Source of the DNA: Woeseiaceae bacterium
Lineage (GTDB): Bacteria; Pseudomonadota; Gammaproteobacteria; Steroidobacterales; Woeseiaceae
Length of the DNA stretch: 58,217 bases
Direction of reading: 5' to 3'
Assembly (NCBI GenBank): GCA_028279985.1
Contig: JANQMR010000021.1
Span: 1-58,217 of the forward strand
The notes under the pieces are model-generated. The model was not told the DNA's origin and searched no databases. It saw nothing but the letters and a program-made list of their open reading frames with translations. A program made the position numbers and the translations under genes. Positions 15,979 through 27,005 of the stretch are shown here, in pieces (position 1 is the first letter of the stretch; every line of letters begins with the position of its first letter).

Positions 15979-18445
15979 CGGCTGTTTTCACTGCGCGCTG
16001 CCGATTCCCGCCAACTGCGACTTCACGGTCGAAATCGATGGGAAACCGAAGCCCGTGTGCTGCCCGGGCTGCAAGGCCGTGGCCGAGCTGATCCGCGACG
16101 CCGGGATGACCCGTTACTACACGCTCAGAGATACGCCGACGCCGGGACTCGGCAGACCCGATGCGACGGCCGACGAATGGCAGGTGTTCGATCGCGACGA
16201 CATGCTCGAGGCTTTCGCCGAGCGGGAGGGCGACCGGGCGAGCGCTTCGATCTTCGCGGGCGGCATGTACTGTGCCGCCTGCAGTTGGCTGATCGAAACC
16301 ACGCTTACGAAAACGCCGGGTATCCTGTCCGCCGACGTCAATCCGGTCACGCATCGCGTACTCGTCACCTGGCGGCCCGGCGAGATCGGTCTCGGCGGCG
16401 TACTCGGCGTCTTGTCCGGGCTGGGTTACAAGCCGCAGCCGCTGGCGCCGGATGCCGACGCGCGTCCGGAGCTCGTCGAGCAGCGCGCTGCGCTGAAACG
16501 CCTGCTGGTGGCCTCGATCGGCATGATGCAGGTGATGATGTTCGCCGTGGGACTGTACTCGGGACAATTCCAGGGCATCGACGAAAACATGCAGCGCTTT
16601 TTGCGCTTCGTCAGCCTGTTCGTCACGACCCCGGTGGTGTTTTATTCCGCGCGGCCGTTTTTTGCCGGCGCGATGCGCGGCGTGCGTGCGCGGCGCCCGG
16701 GCATGGACCTGCCGGTATCGATCGCCATCGGCGGCGCCTATCTCGCGTCGGTGTATTCCACCTTCACCGGCGGCGCCGAAGTCTGGTTCGACTCGGTGAC
16801 GATGTTCGTGTTTTTCCTGACGCTCGGCCGTTTCCTGGAGATGCGCGCGCGACATCGTTCGGTCGACCGGAGCGCGGCGCTTTCGTCGCTGATGCCCAAT
16901 ACCGTCACCCGTATCGACGCGGACGAGACCCGGGTGGTACCCGCCAGCCAGCTCGTTGCCGGCGACCGGGTCCGGGTCCGGCCGGGCGAAGCGATTCCCG
17001 CCGACGGCGTGATCGAATCGGGTACCACCGCGATCGACGAGTCGGTATTGACGGGCGAGTCGCAAGCACAGCTCAAGCGGCCCGGCGACGCGATCGTCGC
17101 AGGCAGCGTCAATCTCGACGGCGTGATCGAGATGCGCGTCAGGCACACCGGTGTCGATACCACCCTGGGCACGATCGGGCGGCTGAGCGAGCGGGCTAGG
17201 TACGCCCGCCCGGCCTTCGTGCAGCTCTCCGACAAGATCGCGAGTTATTTTGTCGTCGCAATACTGATCCTGGCGGCGGGCGTCGCCGGCGCCTGGTACC
17301 TCGTCGATGCCGAACGGGCCTTCGTCGTCACGCTGTCGGTGCTGGTCGTGACCTGCCCGTGCGCGCTCGCGCTTGCGACACCGGCCGCGTTCGCCGCCGC
17401 CGGCAGCCGGCTGTCCGAGCTGCACCTGTTGATTACCAACGGCAATGCCGTCGAGGCGCTGTCGCGCGCGACCCACGTCGTGTTCGACAAGACCGGTACT
17501 TTGACGCGGGGCATGCCGAGCGTGCTGCGCGTAACGCTGTTCGACACCGGCCTCGACGAAACGCGGGCGCGGAACATTGCCGCTGCGCTGGAGACGGCGT
17601 CCACGCACCCGATTGCGCGCGCGTTCTCCAAGCCCTCGGCGGCGCTCGCGGTGTCGGAACCGAAGGTGGTCGTCGGCGAAGGCGTCGAAGGTATCGTCGA
17701 AGGCCGGCACTGGCGTCTCGGCTCGCCGGCTTTCGTCGCCGCGGACGCACCGGACGACACGGAAATCGACGACGGCGCCACCCGGGTGTTCCTCGGCACG
17801 GACGGTCGCCTCGCGGCGCGTTTCGACATCGGTGACGAACTCCGCCCGGATGCGCGTCATGCGCTCAACGAGCTGAAGCGAATCGGCCTGGACCTGGCTT
17901 TGTTGAGCGGCGACCGCGAACCGGCGGTGAAACGCGTCGCGGCGGCGCTGGACATCCGGGATGCCCGCGCCCGGTGTTCTCCGAAAGACAAGCTCGAGGC
18001 GATTCACGCCTTGCAGTCCGCCGGCGCCACCGTCGTCATGGTCGGCGACGGGATCAACGACGCACCGGTACTGGCCGGCGCCGACGCTTCGATAGCGCCG
18101 TCCCACGCCGCGCTGCTCGCGCAGACCAGCGCGGACATCCTGATGTTGGGCGAATCGCTCGAGCCGCTGGTGACGGCGTTCCGCGCGGCGCGCCAGACCA
18201 TGCGGATCGTACGCCAGAACATGGCCTGGGCGATCGGCTACAATCTTTCGGCCGTGCCGCTGGCCGCAGCGGGCCTGGTGCCGCCCTGGGCCGCCGCCAT
18301 CGGCATGAGCGCAAGCTCCCTGATCGTGGTGTTGAACGCGCTGCGCCTGAGCCGCTTCGAGGCCCCGCCTCGAAACGACCGCGCTTCGAGCGCGGGCAGG
18401 ATCGCATCTAGGCCCGGCCGCAGTCGCGAACCGCTCGTCCGGTAG
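15965..18445 (+). CDS. ccoI: Copper-transporting P1B-type ATPase of cbb3 biogenesis (CcoI/FixI)
   Basis: An 826-residue ATPase. The N-terminus has a cysteine-rich region (CFHC at 7-10, CCPGC at 32-36) and a heavy-metal domain (GGMYCAACSW, C103 and C106). Later come TGES, the CPC copper site in VTCPCALAL, the phosphorylation motif DKTGTLT, the nucleotide-binding STHPIA and GDGINDAPVL. This matches FixI/CcoI, which exports copper for the CuB site. The start overlaps ccoH; ccoS follows after 4 nt. Confidence 0.97.
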   Translation: MATLDGCFHCALPIPANCDFTVEIDGKPKPVCCPGCKAVAELIRDAGMTRYYTLRDTPTPGLGRPDATADEWQVFDRDDMLEAFAEREGDRASASIFAGGMYCAACSWLIETTLTKTPGILSADVNPVTHRVLVTWRPGEIGLGGVLGVLSGLGYKPQPLAPDADARPELVEQRAALKRLLVASIGMMQVMMFAVGLYSGQFQGIDENMQRFLRFVSLFVTTPVVFYSARPFFAGAMRGVRARRPGMDLPVSIAIGGAYLASVYSTFTGGAEVWFDSVTMFVFFLTLGRFLEMRARHRSVDRSAALSSLMPNTVTRIDADETRVVPASQLVAGDRVRVRPGEAIPADGVIESGTTAIDESVLTGESQAQLKRPGDAIVAGSVNLDGVIEMRVRHTGVDTTLGTIGRLSERARYARPAFVQLSDKIASYFVVAILILAAGVAGAWYLVDAERAFVVTLSVLVVTCPCALALATPAAFAAAGSRLSELHLLITNGNAVEALSRATHVVFDKTGTLTRGMPSVLRVTLFDTGLDETRARNIAAALETASTHPIARAFSKPSAALAVSEPKVVVGEGVEGIVEGRHWRLGSPAFVAADAPDDTEIDDGATRVFLGTDGRLAARFDIGDELRPDARHALNELKRIGLDLALLSGDREPAVKRVAAALDIRDARARCSPKDKLEAIHALQSAGATVVMVGDGINDAPVLAGADASIAPSHAALLAQTSADILMLGESLEPLVTAFRAARQTMRIVRQNMAWAIGYNLSAVPLAAAGLVPPWAAAIGMSASSLIVVLNALRLSRFEAPPRNDRASSAGRIASRPGRSREPLVR

Positions 18446-18449
18446 CCCG

Positions 18450-18653
18450 ATGGACATTCTGTACTTTCTGATACCGCTCGGCCTGTTGCTGCTGGGTCTC
18501 GCCGTGTGGGCCTTTTTCTGGGCCGTGGGCAGCGGGCAGTTCGACGACCTGGACACGCCGGCGATGCGGGTGGTCATGGACGACGACAGCCATCCGGCCG
18601 ATGCGCCCGACGGTTCCCACGGGTCCGACGAGCGGCAGGCACCGGATCGATGA
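18450..18653 (+). CDS. ccoS: cbb3-type oxidase assembly protein CcoS
   Basis: A 67-residue protein with a single N-terminal membrane helix and the family signature FFWAVGSGQFDDLD. CcoS is required for cofactor insertion into cbb3 oxidase. Its TGA overlaps the start of the next gene as ATGA, so the two are coupled. Confidence 0.95.
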   Translation: MDILYFLIPLGLLLLGLAVWAFFWAVGSGQFDDLDTPAMRVVMDDDSHPADAPDGSHGSDERQAPDR

Positions 18654-19369
18654 CGGAGCTCGTTGCCCTGACTACCGCCGGGTTCGTGGCGGGCCTGATC
18701 GGCAGCGCCCATTGTCTGGGCATGTGCGGCGGCCTGTCCGGCCTGTTCGCCATGCACGCAAGCGTATCCGGCATCAGCCGCCAACTGCCGATGGCCCTGG
18801 TCTACAACGCCGGTCGATTGCTCAGTTATGCGAGCCTGGGCCTGATCGTCGCGATGCTCGGCGAGCAACTCGTCGACCTGATACCGGAGCTCGCCGGACC
18901 GGTCCGGCTGACTGCCGGGTTGATCATGATACTGGTGGGCCTGCAGATTGCGTTCCAGTGGCGGTTTCTCGGCCCGATCGAGAACGCCGGCGCACGGCTC
19001 TGGGAACGCATCTCGCCGTTGGCCGGAGGGCTGCTGCCGGTCGTGAGCCTGCCGCGCGCACTGGGGCTCGGTTTGCTTTGGGGGCTTTTACCTTGCGGGC
19101 TGGTCTACAGCGTCTTGCTGATCGCCGCGACCAGCGGTGAAGCCGCTTACGGTGCCATGACCATGCTGGCTTTCGGCGCCGGGACGACGCCGGCAATGCT
19201 CGCGACGGGTCTCGGTGCCGCGCGCCTGTCGCAATGGACGCGCCAGCGCCGGACCCGGCTCTGGCTCGGTCTCATCGTCGTGCTGATCGGCGCGATCACC
19301 TTGTCGATGCCGATCATGGATTTCATCCCCGGCGGCGGCGGCCACGCTCACCATATGCACGGCGGTTGA
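18650..19369 (+). CDS. UreH/DsbD_2-type membrane protein linked to cbb3 biogenesis
   Basis: A 239-residue membrane protein with about six helices. It has the hallmark GSAHCLGMCGG (20s) and LLPCGLVYS motifs of the DsbD_2/UreH-like group, which is often annotated as sulfite exporter TauE/SafE. Such proteins commonly follow ccoS and are thought to move copper or reducing equivalents. The C-terminus is His-rich (GHAHHMHGG), consistent with metal handling. The start ATG at 18650 overlaps the ccoS stop; the longer upstream frame lies inside ccoS and is discarded. Confidence 0.88.
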   Translation: MTELVALTTAGFVAGLIGSAHCLGMCGGLSGLFAMHASVSGISRQLPMALVYNAGRLLSYASLGLIVAMLGEQLVDLIPELAGPVRLTAGLIMILVGLQIAFQWRFLGPIENAGARLWERISPLAGGLLPVVSLPRALGLGLLWGLLPCGLVYSVLLIAATSGEAAYGAMTMLAFGAGTTPAMLATGLGAARLSQWTRQRRTRLWLGLIVVLIGAITLSMPIMDFIPGGGGHAHHMHGG

Positions 19370-19430
19370 GCGCTCGACTCACGGCAGCTCGGAACGACGG
19401 GTCGCCGGACCGAAGTAACCGGTGCGAGGC

Positions 19431-20243
19431 TTATGCGATGGCCCGATAGAACAGCCTTCCGGCTGCGATCGCCAGAAACAAGCCGAAAAAAATCGACAGC
19501 TTGCGAGCCGACAAGGCGTGTGCGATGCGGGCTCCGACCGGCGCGAGCAGCATGGTCGTCGGCGCCAACAAGGCGAAACCGACCAGGCTGACGAAACCGA
19601 GGTTGCCGGCCGGCAGGCGTTCGTCGCCGAAACCGGTCACCATGAAACCGATCGTGCCGGGCAAGCTGATCGCAAGACCGAACAGCGCCGCCGTGCCCAC
19701 CGCACGATGCATCGGTTCGTTGAACAGTCGCAGTGCGGTGACGGACAGGATGCCGCCGCCGATACCCATCATTGCCGACAGGCTGCCGATGCTCGCGGGA
19801 ATCGCCGCGACCAACGGCGATGCCGGGACCCGCTGGGTCAGATTACGGGTCTCGGGAAAGAGGCTCATCTTGACCGCGACGAGACTCGCGAGTAGCGCAA
19901 AGATCAAGGCCAGCCCCCGGCTGTCGATCTGGGACGCGATCCAGGCACCCAGGATGGCGCCGGCGAACACGAAACCGAACCAACGCCTCGCGATCGCAAG
20001 GTTGACCGCGCCGCGGCGGTGATGCGCGCGCGCCGATACGATCGAGGTCGGGATGATCGTCGCCAGCGAGGTGGCGACGGCGATATGCATACGCACGGCG
20101 GCGTCGATGCCGGCGAACCCGAGCACCGCTTCGAGCACCGGTACCAGGACGATGCCGCCGCCGATGCCGAACAGCCCGGCCAGCACCCCCGCCACGCAGC
20201 CGGCGGCGAGCATGGCGACCGCAATGAGCAGCAGCGAATCCAT
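19431..20243 (-). CDS. TauE/SafE (TSUP) family permease
   Basis: A 270-residue polytopic protein with the two repeated glycine-rich motifs of the TSUP family (GLFGIGGGIVLVP near the N-terminus and MMGIGGGILSVTALR in the second half). TSUP proteins transport sulfite, sulfonates or small organic anions. It lies convergent to the ureH-like gene and 11 nt downstream of the formylglutathione hydrolase gene on the same strand. The substrate is unknown; export of a sulfur anion linked to glutathione chemistry is a guess. Confidence 0.88.
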   Translation of the reverse strand: MDSLLLIAVAMLAAGCVAGVLAGLFGIGGGIVLVPVLEAVLGFAGIDAAVRMHIAVATSLATIIPTSIVSARAHHRRGAVNLAIARRWFGFVFAGAILGAWIASQIDSRGLALIFALLASLVAVKMSLFPETRNLTQRVPASPLVAAIPASIGSLSAMMGIGGGILSVTALRLFNEPMHRAVGTAALFGLAISLPGTIGFMVTGFGDERLPAGNLGFVSLVGFALLAPTTMLLAPVGARIAHALSARKLSIFFGLFLAIAAGRLFYRAIA

Positions 20244-20254
20244 CTACTAGGGGC

Positions 20255-21109
20255 TCAGCGTCCGAGCAGGCGGGCGTGATGCTTCAGGTGGTCCTCGATG
20301 AAGGTCGAGATGAAATAGTAACCGTGGTCGTAAGCTTCGTGCCGGCGCAGCGTCAGCGACAGGCCGCTATCGGCGCAGGCCTTCTCGTACAACTCCGGTC
20401 TGAGCTGCTCGTCCAGATAGATGTCCGCCAATCCCTGATCGACCAGGATCGGGTTGCGCGATGCCGCATCCGGGACGCTGCGGGCGACCTCGCAGGCGTC
20501 GTAATCGGTCCAGGTATCGGTGTCGTCGCCGAGATAGTAACCCAGCGCCTTCCTTCCCCAGGGCGAGTTCAGGGTCGAGCAAATCGGCGCGAATGCCGAC
20601 ACGGAGGTGAACAGCGCCGGATTGCGTATGCCGATGGTCAGGGCGCCGTGACCCCCCATCGAGTGACCGCTCAGGCCGTGGCGTGACGGGTCGCCCGGAA
20701 AATGGTCGAACACCGCCCGCTGCAGCTCGGTCGTCACGTAGTCGTACATATGATAGTGGCGCGACCACGGCTCCCGGGTGGCATTCAGGTAGAAACCGGC
20801 CGCGAGTCCGAAATCGTATTCCCCGTCCGGGTCGTCGGGCACGCCCTCGCCGCGCGGGCTGGTGTCCGGGGAGACGAGCATCAGGCCGAGCTCGGCTGCG
20901 TAACGCTGCGCGCCGCTTTTGATCATGAAGTTCTCTTCGGTGCAGGTCAGCCCCGACAGGAAAGTCAGCACCGGCACCTTGCCGTGTTTCGCCTGCGGCG
21001 GCACGAACACGGAGAACCGCATGTCGCATCGATTGACGGCCGAGGCATGCCGGTAGAATCCGATCCGGCCGCCGAAGCAGTGGGTCTCGCTGAGGGTCTC
21101 GAGCGTCAT
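20255..21109 (-). CDS. fghA: S-formylglutathione hydrolase
   Basis: A 284-residue esterase-D type alpha/beta hydrolase that converts S-formylglutathione to formate and glutathione in formaldehyde detoxification. It has SGLTCTEENF, the nucleophile S150 in GHSMGGHGAL, and the acid and histidine in DQGLAD and YDHGYYF. The length is standard. The partner glutathione-dependent formaldehyde dehydrogenase is not in this window. The gene is 40 nt downstream of fabB on the same strand. Confidence 0.95.
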   Translation of the reverse strand: MTLETLSETHCFGGRIGFYRHASAVNRCDMRFSVFVPPQAKHGKVPVLTFLSGLTCTEENFMIKSGAQRYAAELGLMLVSPDTSPRGEGVPDDPDGEYDFGLAAGFYLNATREPWSRHYHMYDYVTTELQRAVFDHFPGDPSRHGLSGHSMGGHGALTIGIRNPALFTSVSAFAPICSTLNSPWGRKALGYYLGDDTDTWTDYDACEVARSVPDAASRNPILVDQGLADIYLDEQLRPELYEKACADSGLSLTLRRHEAYDHGYYFISTFIEDHLKHHARLLGR

Positions 21110-21149
21110 GCGCGTGATTATTGGGGATTTCCGCCGAACGTGCGAGGTT

Positions 21150-22361
21150 TCAAGGCTTCTGGAACACCAGCGTGGCGTTGGTGCCGCCGAATCCGAAGCT
21201 GTTGGACATCACGGTACGGATGCCGGCGCCGTGAATCGTCTCGGTCACCGGCGGTGTTTCCGCAATGGCCGGATCGAGCGTATCGACGTTGATCGACGGC
21301 GCGATGAAGTCGTGTTCGAGCATCAGCAGGCAGTGGATCGCCTCCTGGGCGCTGGTGGCGCCCAGCGAATGCCCGCACATCGACTTCGTGGAGGCGTAAT
21401 GCGGCATGTCGTCGCCGAAGACCTCGCGGATGGCTGCGACCTCGACGATGTCGCCGGCGGGCGTGCTCGTGCCGTGCGTATTGACGTAGTCGATTCGGCC
21501 TTCCGTCGTCGCGCGCGCGATCTCCATGCAACGCACCGCCCCCTCGCCGGACGGCGCGACCATGTCGTGGCCGTCCGAGGTGGCGCCGTAACCGGTGATC
21601 TCCGCGTATATCTTGGCGCCGCGGGCTTTGGCGTGTTCCAGCTCCTCGATCACCAGCATGCCGGAACCCGCGGCGCTGACGAATCCGTCGCGATTGGCGT
21701 CGTACGGTCGCGAGGCTTTTGCCGGCTCGTCGTTGTATTTCGTCGACAGCGCCCCCATCGCGTCGAACATGCTGGAGAGGTTCCAGTGTTCTTCCTCGCC
21801 GCCGCCGGCAAACACGATGTCCTGTTTGTCGAGCTGGATCTGCTCCAAGGCCATGCCGATGCAATGCGCGCTGGTGGCGCAAGCGGAGGTGATCGACATG
21901 TTCACGCCCTTGATCCTGAACGGCGTCGCCAGGCAGGCCGACACCGAGCTCGACATGGTCCTGGGCACCATGTAGGGACCGATCTTGCGCACGCCGCGGT
22001 TCCTGAGCGTGTCGGCGCTGAAGATGATGTTCTCGCTGGATGCACCGCCCGACGATGCGACGAGTCCGGTGCGCGGATTCGAGACGTCGCCGTCTTCGAG
22101 CCCGGCGTCGTCGATGGCCCACTGCATCGCGATGTAGGCGTAGGCGGCGGCTTCGCCCATGAAGCGCAGCACCTTGCGGTCGATGTGCGCCTTGATGTCG
22201 ATATCGACGCTGCCCGAAACCTGGCTGCGAAGACCCATTTCCTTGAAGGTCTCGTTGGCGACGATACCGGAGCGTCCCTGTTTCAGCGCCTCCGTGATGT
22301 CCGCCGGCGTGTTGCCAAGACATGTCACGCCACCGATGCCGGTGACTACCGCTCGCCTCAT
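21150..22361 (-). CDS. fabB: Beta-ketoacyl-ACP synthase I
   Basis: A 403-residue condensing enzyme with the Cys-His-His triad: C161 in SACATSAH, H296 in [11 protein letters not shown] and H331 in [12 protein letters not shown]. It elongates unsaturated intermediates produced by FabA. The pairing with fabA 11 nt upstream, together with the FabB-type sequence, favours synthase I over FabF. Confidence 0.96.
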   Translation of the reverse strand: MRRAVVTGIGGVTCLGNTPADITEALKQGRSGIVANETFKEMGLRSQVSGSVDIDIKAHIDRKVLRFMGEAAAYAYIAMQWAIDDAGLEDGDVSNPRTGLVASSGGASSENIIFSADTLRNRGVRKIGPYMVPRTMSSSVSACLATPFRIKGVNMSITSACATSAHCIGMALEQIQLDKQDIVFAGGGEEEHWNLSSMFDAMGALSTKYNDEPAKASRPYDANRDGFVSAAGSGMLVIEELEHAKARGAKIYAEITGYGATSDGHDMVAPSGEGAVRCMEIARATTEGRIDYVNTHGTSTPAGDIVEVAAIREVFGDDMPHYASTKSMCGHSLGATSAQEAIHCLLMLEHDFIAPSINVDTLDPAIAETPPVTETIHGAGIRTVMSNSFGFGGTNATLVFQKP

Positions 22362-22372
22362 TGCTGGATCCT

Positions 22373-22924
22373 TCAGAAGTCGTCGGTCGAGGTAAAAAGG
22401 CCGACCCGCAGGTCTTCGGCAGTATAGATCTCACGGCCGTCCACCGACAGGCTGCCGTCAGCGATCGCCATGATCAGCTTTCGCGAGATGACCCGTTTGA
22501 TGTCGAGCTGGTAGGTGACGAGTTTCGCCTTGGGCAACACCTGGCCCGTGAATCGCACCTTGCCGACCCCCAGCGCGCGCCCGCGGCCTTCGAGGCCGGC
22601 CCAGACCATGTGGAAGCCCACGAGTTGCCACATTGCGTCTAGCCCCAGGCAACCCGGCATCACCGGATCGGACTCGAAGTGGCAATCGAAAAACCAGAGA
22701 TCCGGTTTGACGTCGAGCTCGGCGCGCAGCTCGCCCTTGCCGAATTTTCCACCGTCGGCCGAAACATGGGTGATGCGATCCAGCATCAACATCGGGGGCA
22801 ACGGCAGGCGGCCGTTTTCGGGGCCGAACAACTCGCCACGGCCCTGCTGCAACAACTCCTCGTAGTCGTAGGAGCTTTGCCGCTCCGGCGGCTGCGGCGC
22901 CGCGGTGGATGTCAGAATCGTCAT
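22373..22924 (-). CDS. fabA: 3-hydroxydecanoyl-ACP dehydratase/isomerase
   Basis: A 183-residue dehydratase-isomerase that introduces the cis double bond in anaerobic unsaturated fatty-acid synthesis. The catalytic H82 in [12 protein letters not shown] and D96 in GLDAMWQ match the family His/Asp dyad. The ATG at 22924 is preceded by GGAGGG. An upstream in-frame start would add 13 residues without Shine-Dalgarno support. It forms an operon with fabB. Confidence 0.96.
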   Translation of the reverse strand: MTILTSTAAPQPPERQSSYDYEELLQQGRGELFGPENGRLPLPPMLMLDRITHVSADGGKFGKGELRAELDVKPDLWFFDCHFESDPVMPGCLGLDAMWQLVGFHMVWAGLEGRGRALGVGKVRFTGQVLPKAKLVTYQLDIKRVISRKLIMAIADGSLSVDGREIYTAEDLRVGLFTSTDDF

Positions 22925-23158
22925 ACGCCCTCCGGCGCGTGGGGGAATTGCCGCGCGACGCACGCGGCGCGGCTACCCTTCCATTTTACGGTTTTCCGCC
23001 GCCCGGGACTTTCGATTTCGCGCCAATTTCTTAACAGGCATCCCCTGTTCGGTTGGGTACTCTTGCTAATCGGAGCGCCCCTGGAGAACATCCCATCTCA
23101 GATTGGGACCACGGTGATCCAAGGTTGCCTGAACGGCACCCGCTGCCGCCCCTTCCAC
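22925..23158. promoter_or_regulatory. fabA upstream region with a small inverted repeat
   Basis: 234 nt between fabA and paaE. AACAGG (23033-23038) and CCTGTT (23044-23049) form a 6-bp inverted repeat with a 5-nt spacer. It could be an operator for fabA or a terminator for paaE. No FabR-type palindrome is evident. Confidence 0.35.
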
Positions 23159-24241
23159 TCAAGTCTTGTCGTAATCCAACACCACCGCATCGCTAACCGG
23201 CATCGACTGACAAGCCAGCACGAACCCCGCCTCGACCTCCCAGGGCTCGAGCGCATAGTTACTCGCCATCCGCACTTCCCCCTTGCGCAGGTGGGTACGA
23301 CAGGTAGCGCAGACTCCCCCTTTGCACGAATACGGCAACTCGATGCCGTGATCGGCGGCCGCATCGACGATATTCGAATCGCCGTTCGCCGGGTACATCG
23401 GCATTTCGAAGGACTTCTCGTGTCCGTCCAGTATCACCGTAATCGCGGCCGTCGCCTTTTCTTCCGCCGGGCTTTCCGCCGCTCCGGCGCCGCGCCGTTT
23501 CGCCGCCCCGTAGCGTTCGGCGTGAACGTTCCCGGCCGGGATACCGAGGTCGACGAGCGCCGCCGTCACGTCGTCGATCATCGAATCCGGACCGCAGACG
23601 AAAACCTCGTCCGGATCGAGTCCGGCGCAGAAGCGTTCGTACAATTCGCCGACCTTGCCGCGGTCCAGCCTGCCCGCCGCGACCGGGAACTCCTGTTCTT
23701 CGCGGCTGAACACGAAGTGGACTTGCAGCCGTTCGGGATACCGGTTTTTCAAGGCGTAGAGATCGTCGATGAACATCGTCGTCGCCTGCTTGCGGTTCCC
23801 GTAGAACAGGGCCACGCGGCTGTGCGGCTCCTGCTCCAATACCGTCCGCAGGATGCTGATGATCGGCGTGATCCCGCTGCCCGCGGCGAAGGCGAGATAG
23901 TCCTTCTCGTTCGCGGCATCGACGGCGGCGTGGAAACGGCCGACGGGCGGCATAACCTCGAGTCGATCGCCGACCGAAAGCGCCTTGGCCGCATAGCTCG
24001 AGAATGCGCCGCCCGGCTGCACCCGGATTCCGATCTCCAGCGGCCAATCGCCGGGTACCGAGCAGACGCTGTACGTCCGGCGCAGCGTATTGCCGTCGCG
24101 GCGCGCCTGCACCGGCAGGTGCTGGCCGGGCAGGAAAGCGAATGTCTCGCGCAGCGCCTCCGGCACGTCCAGCGCGAGTCGGACCGAGTCCTGCGTCTCG
24201 AAGCGTTTGCGGGAGACGGTAAGCGGATAGTATTGCCTCAC
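23159..24241 (-). CDS. paaE: Phenylacetyl-CoA epoxidase reductase subunit
   Basis: A 360-residue reductase that feeds electrons from NADPH to the PaaABC epoxidase. It has an FAD domain (RRTYSVCS), an NAD(P)-binding region (AAGSGITPIISI, YGNRKQATTMF, CGPDSMIDDV) and a C-terminal plant-type 2Fe-2S ferredoxin domain (CKGGVCATCRTH and ACQS). The start is GTG at 24241, 82 nt downstream of paaD. It is the last gene of paaABCDE. Confidence 0.95.
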   Translation of the reverse strand: MRQYYPLTVSRKRFETQDSVRLALDVPEALRETFAFLPGQHLPVQARRDGNTLRRTYSVCSVPGDWPLEIGIRVQPGGAFSSYAAKALSVGDRLEVMPPVGRFHAAVDAANEKDYLAFAAGSGITPIISILRTVLEQEPHSRVALFYGNRKQATTMFIDDLYALKNRYPERLQVHFVFSREEQEFPVAAGRLDRGKVGELYERFCAGLDPDEVFVCGPDSMIDDVTAALVDLGIPAGNVHAERYGAAKRRGAGAAESPAEEKATAAITVILDGHEKSFEMPMYPANGDSNIVDAAADHGIELPYSCKGGVCATCRTHLRKGEVRMASNYALEPWEVEAGFVLACQSMPVSDAVVLDYDKT

Positions 24242-24323
24242 GTCGGCTTCACGATTTCGTTGCAGCGGTTCTCGAGCCGCGGCGACCGAGACGGGGCGGC
24301 AGAAACGGGTCGGCGTAAGGGTC

Positions 24324-24827
24324 TCAGATACACTTGAAGTACTCGAACGGTTCCCGGCAGGCCTCGCAACGATACGACGCCTTGCAGGCCGTGGAACCGA
24401 ACTCGCTGACCAGCGTCGTGTCGATCGAGCCGCAGCGTGGACAGGCTATGGAACGGGCAATGGAACGCTCGCCGTGCAACAGCGCGGCCTTGCCGGCGCC
24501 CTTCTCCGGCGGTGCAATGCCGTAGGTTCTGAGCTTGTCCCGGCCCTCGTCGGATATCCAGTCGGTGGTCCAGGGCGGCGCCAGCACCCGACGGATTTTC
24601 ACTTCGTCTATGCCGCGGCGTTTCAGGGTTTCGACGACCGTGGTTTCGATCGCCTCGGTTGCGGGACAGCCCGAGTAGGTTGGCGCGAGCGATACGGTGA
24701 CGGCCTCGTCCACGGCCACGTCACGCACGATCCCGAGGTCGGTAATGCTCAGCACCGGGATCTCCGGATCCGGCACCTGGGCAAGCCAGTCGATCACCTG
24801 TTGCCTGTTTGGGCTTTCGGCTACCAC
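24324..24827 (-). CDS. paaD: Phenylacetate degradation Fe-S assembly protein PaaD (DUF59)
   Basis: A 167-residue protein with an N-terminal DUF59/MIP18 domain (VPDPEIPVLSITDLGIVRDV, TYSGCPATEAIE) and a C-terminal zinc-ribbon-like Cys cluster (CPRCGS, CEACREPF). PaaD is thought to help mature the iron centre of the epoxidase. The GTG start at 24827 overlaps the paaC TAG by 7 nt. A much longer frame in the same phase runs upstream through paaC and is not coding. Confidence 0.92.
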   Translation of the reverse strand: MVAESPNRQQVIDWLAQVPDPEIPVLSITDLGIVRDVAVDEAVTVSLAPTYSGCPATEAIETTVVETLKRRGIDEVKIRRVLAPPWTTDWISDEGRDKLRTYGIAPPEKGAGKAALLHGERSIARSIACPRCGSIDTTLVSEFGSTACKASYRCEACREPFEYFKCI

Positions 24828-25579
24828 GTCGCCTCCGGATAGGCCCGCTTGAGGAATTGCATCTCGGCGATCAGGTAACCGAAGTGTTCGGTATGCACAC
24901 CCTGCCTGCCGGCGGCGTTCATCCACGGCTCGTCCGGGACCTCGAGGGTTGCCTCGGCAAGCAGTGCATGGACTTCGTGTTCCCACTGCTCGCGAATCGC
25001 CGACAGATCCGGGCCGCCGTAATGTGTCCCGACGATTTCGTCCACGTCGTCGCCCGCAAAGAGCTCGCCGCAATAAGGCCACAACCGATGCAACGAGGCC
25101 TGCACCCGCGCATGGCTTTCGCCGGTGCCGTCGCCCAGCCTGACGAGCCACTGCAAACCGTGGCGCAGGTGATAACGGATTTCCTTGACCGCGCGCGCCG
25201 CGATCCCGGCCAGGCCCGGGTCGCTGCAGCGGGTCAGGGTGTCGAGCTGCCGGATGTAGAAAGTCTCGAACAGGACCTGGCGGACGATCGTGTCGCCGAA
25301 ATCGCCGTTCGGCTGCTCGACCAGCAGCACGTTGCCGAACTGCTGCCCGTCGCGCAGGTAAGCGAAGTCGTCTTCCGTACGGCCGGCGCCTTCGAGCGCA
25401 GCGGCATGACTGTAGAACATGCGCGCCTGACCGATGTAATCCAGCGCAAAGTTGGCGTTCGCGAGTTCCTCCTCGAGCTCCGGCCCGTGGGTGACCAACT
25501 CGACCAGCCGCTGGCCGAGCACCAGCGCCGTATCCCCGAGGCGCAAGGTGTAGGCAAGTAGCGCGTCCTCGGGCTTCAC
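24821..25579 (-). CDS. paaC: Phenylacetyl-CoA epoxidase structural subunit
   Basis: A 252-residue ferritin-like helical subunit that forms the PaaAC core but lacks the catalytic diiron role. Motifs include LGDTALVLGQRL, LANANFALDYIGQAR and a C-terminal HTEHFGYLIAEMQ. The start ATG overlaps the paaB stop as ATGA. Confidence 0.95.
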   Translation of the reverse strand: MKPEDALLAYTLRLGDTALVLGQRLVELVTHGPELEEELANANFALDYIGQARMFYSHAAALEGAGRTEDDFAYLRDGQQFGNVLLVEQPNGDFGDTIVRQVLFETFYIRQLDTLTRCSDPGLAGIAARAVKEIRYHLRHGLQWLVRLGDGTGESHARVQASLHRLWPYCGELFAGDDVDEIVGTHYGGPDLSAIREQWEHEVHALLAEATLEVPDEPWMNAAGRQGVHTEHFGYLIAEMQFLKRAYPEATW

Positions 25580-25863
25580 AGGTTCTCGACCCCTTCGGGT
25601 ATCTCGTAGAACGTCGGGTGGCGGTAGATCTTGTCCTCGGCCGGCTCGAACAGCGCCGAGCTTTCCGCCGGATCCGACGCGACGATGCGATCGGAGCGGA
25701 CGACCCAGATACTGACGCCTTCGTTGCGGCGGGTGTAGGTATCGCGCGCATGATCCAGCGCCATCTGATCGTCGGGCGCATGCACGCTGCCGGCATGCCG
25801 GTGGCTAAGTCCCGACCGGGTTCTGATGAACACCTCGTAGAGAGGCCATTCCTGGTTGGTCAT
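25576..25863 (-). CDS. paaB: Phenylacetyl-CoA epoxidase subunit B
   Basis: A 95-residue protein with the signature WPLYEVFIRTRSGLSHRHAG and YTRRNEGVSIWVV. PaaB bridges PaaAC heterodimers and is essential for activity. The ATG at 25863 gives the family length, with a GAGGG Shine-Dalgarno sequence; an upstream start would add eight residues. Confidence 0.95.
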   Translation of the reverse strand: MTNQEWPLYEVFIRTRSGLSHRHAGSVHAPDDQMALDHARDTYTRRNEGVSIWVVRSDRIVASDPAESSALFEPAEDKIYRHPTFYEIPEGVENL

Positions 25864-25883
25864 CGTTTGCCCTCGTTCCGCGG

Positions 25884-26873
<990 letters not shown>

Positions 26874-27005
26874 AAGAAACGTTCCTGGGTGTTTTCTACA
26901 GCCGTTGGAGAATCGCCGTCACCAAACGCCCGTCCCGGGCGCATCCCCGGAGCACACATGGGAGCACCCATGGAAATATGTCACGGATTACTCCGGTTTT
27001 CCAGG

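Noticed and set aside
15935..18868. 977-residue open frame antisense to ccoI
   Set aside because: It is an Arg/His-rich shadow of a high-GC coding gene with no domain; ccoI is unmistakable on the other strand.
24828..25796. N-terminal extension of paaD through paaC
   Set aside because: Arg/Ala-rich reading of paaC in the wrong frame; the GTG at 24827 gives the family length.
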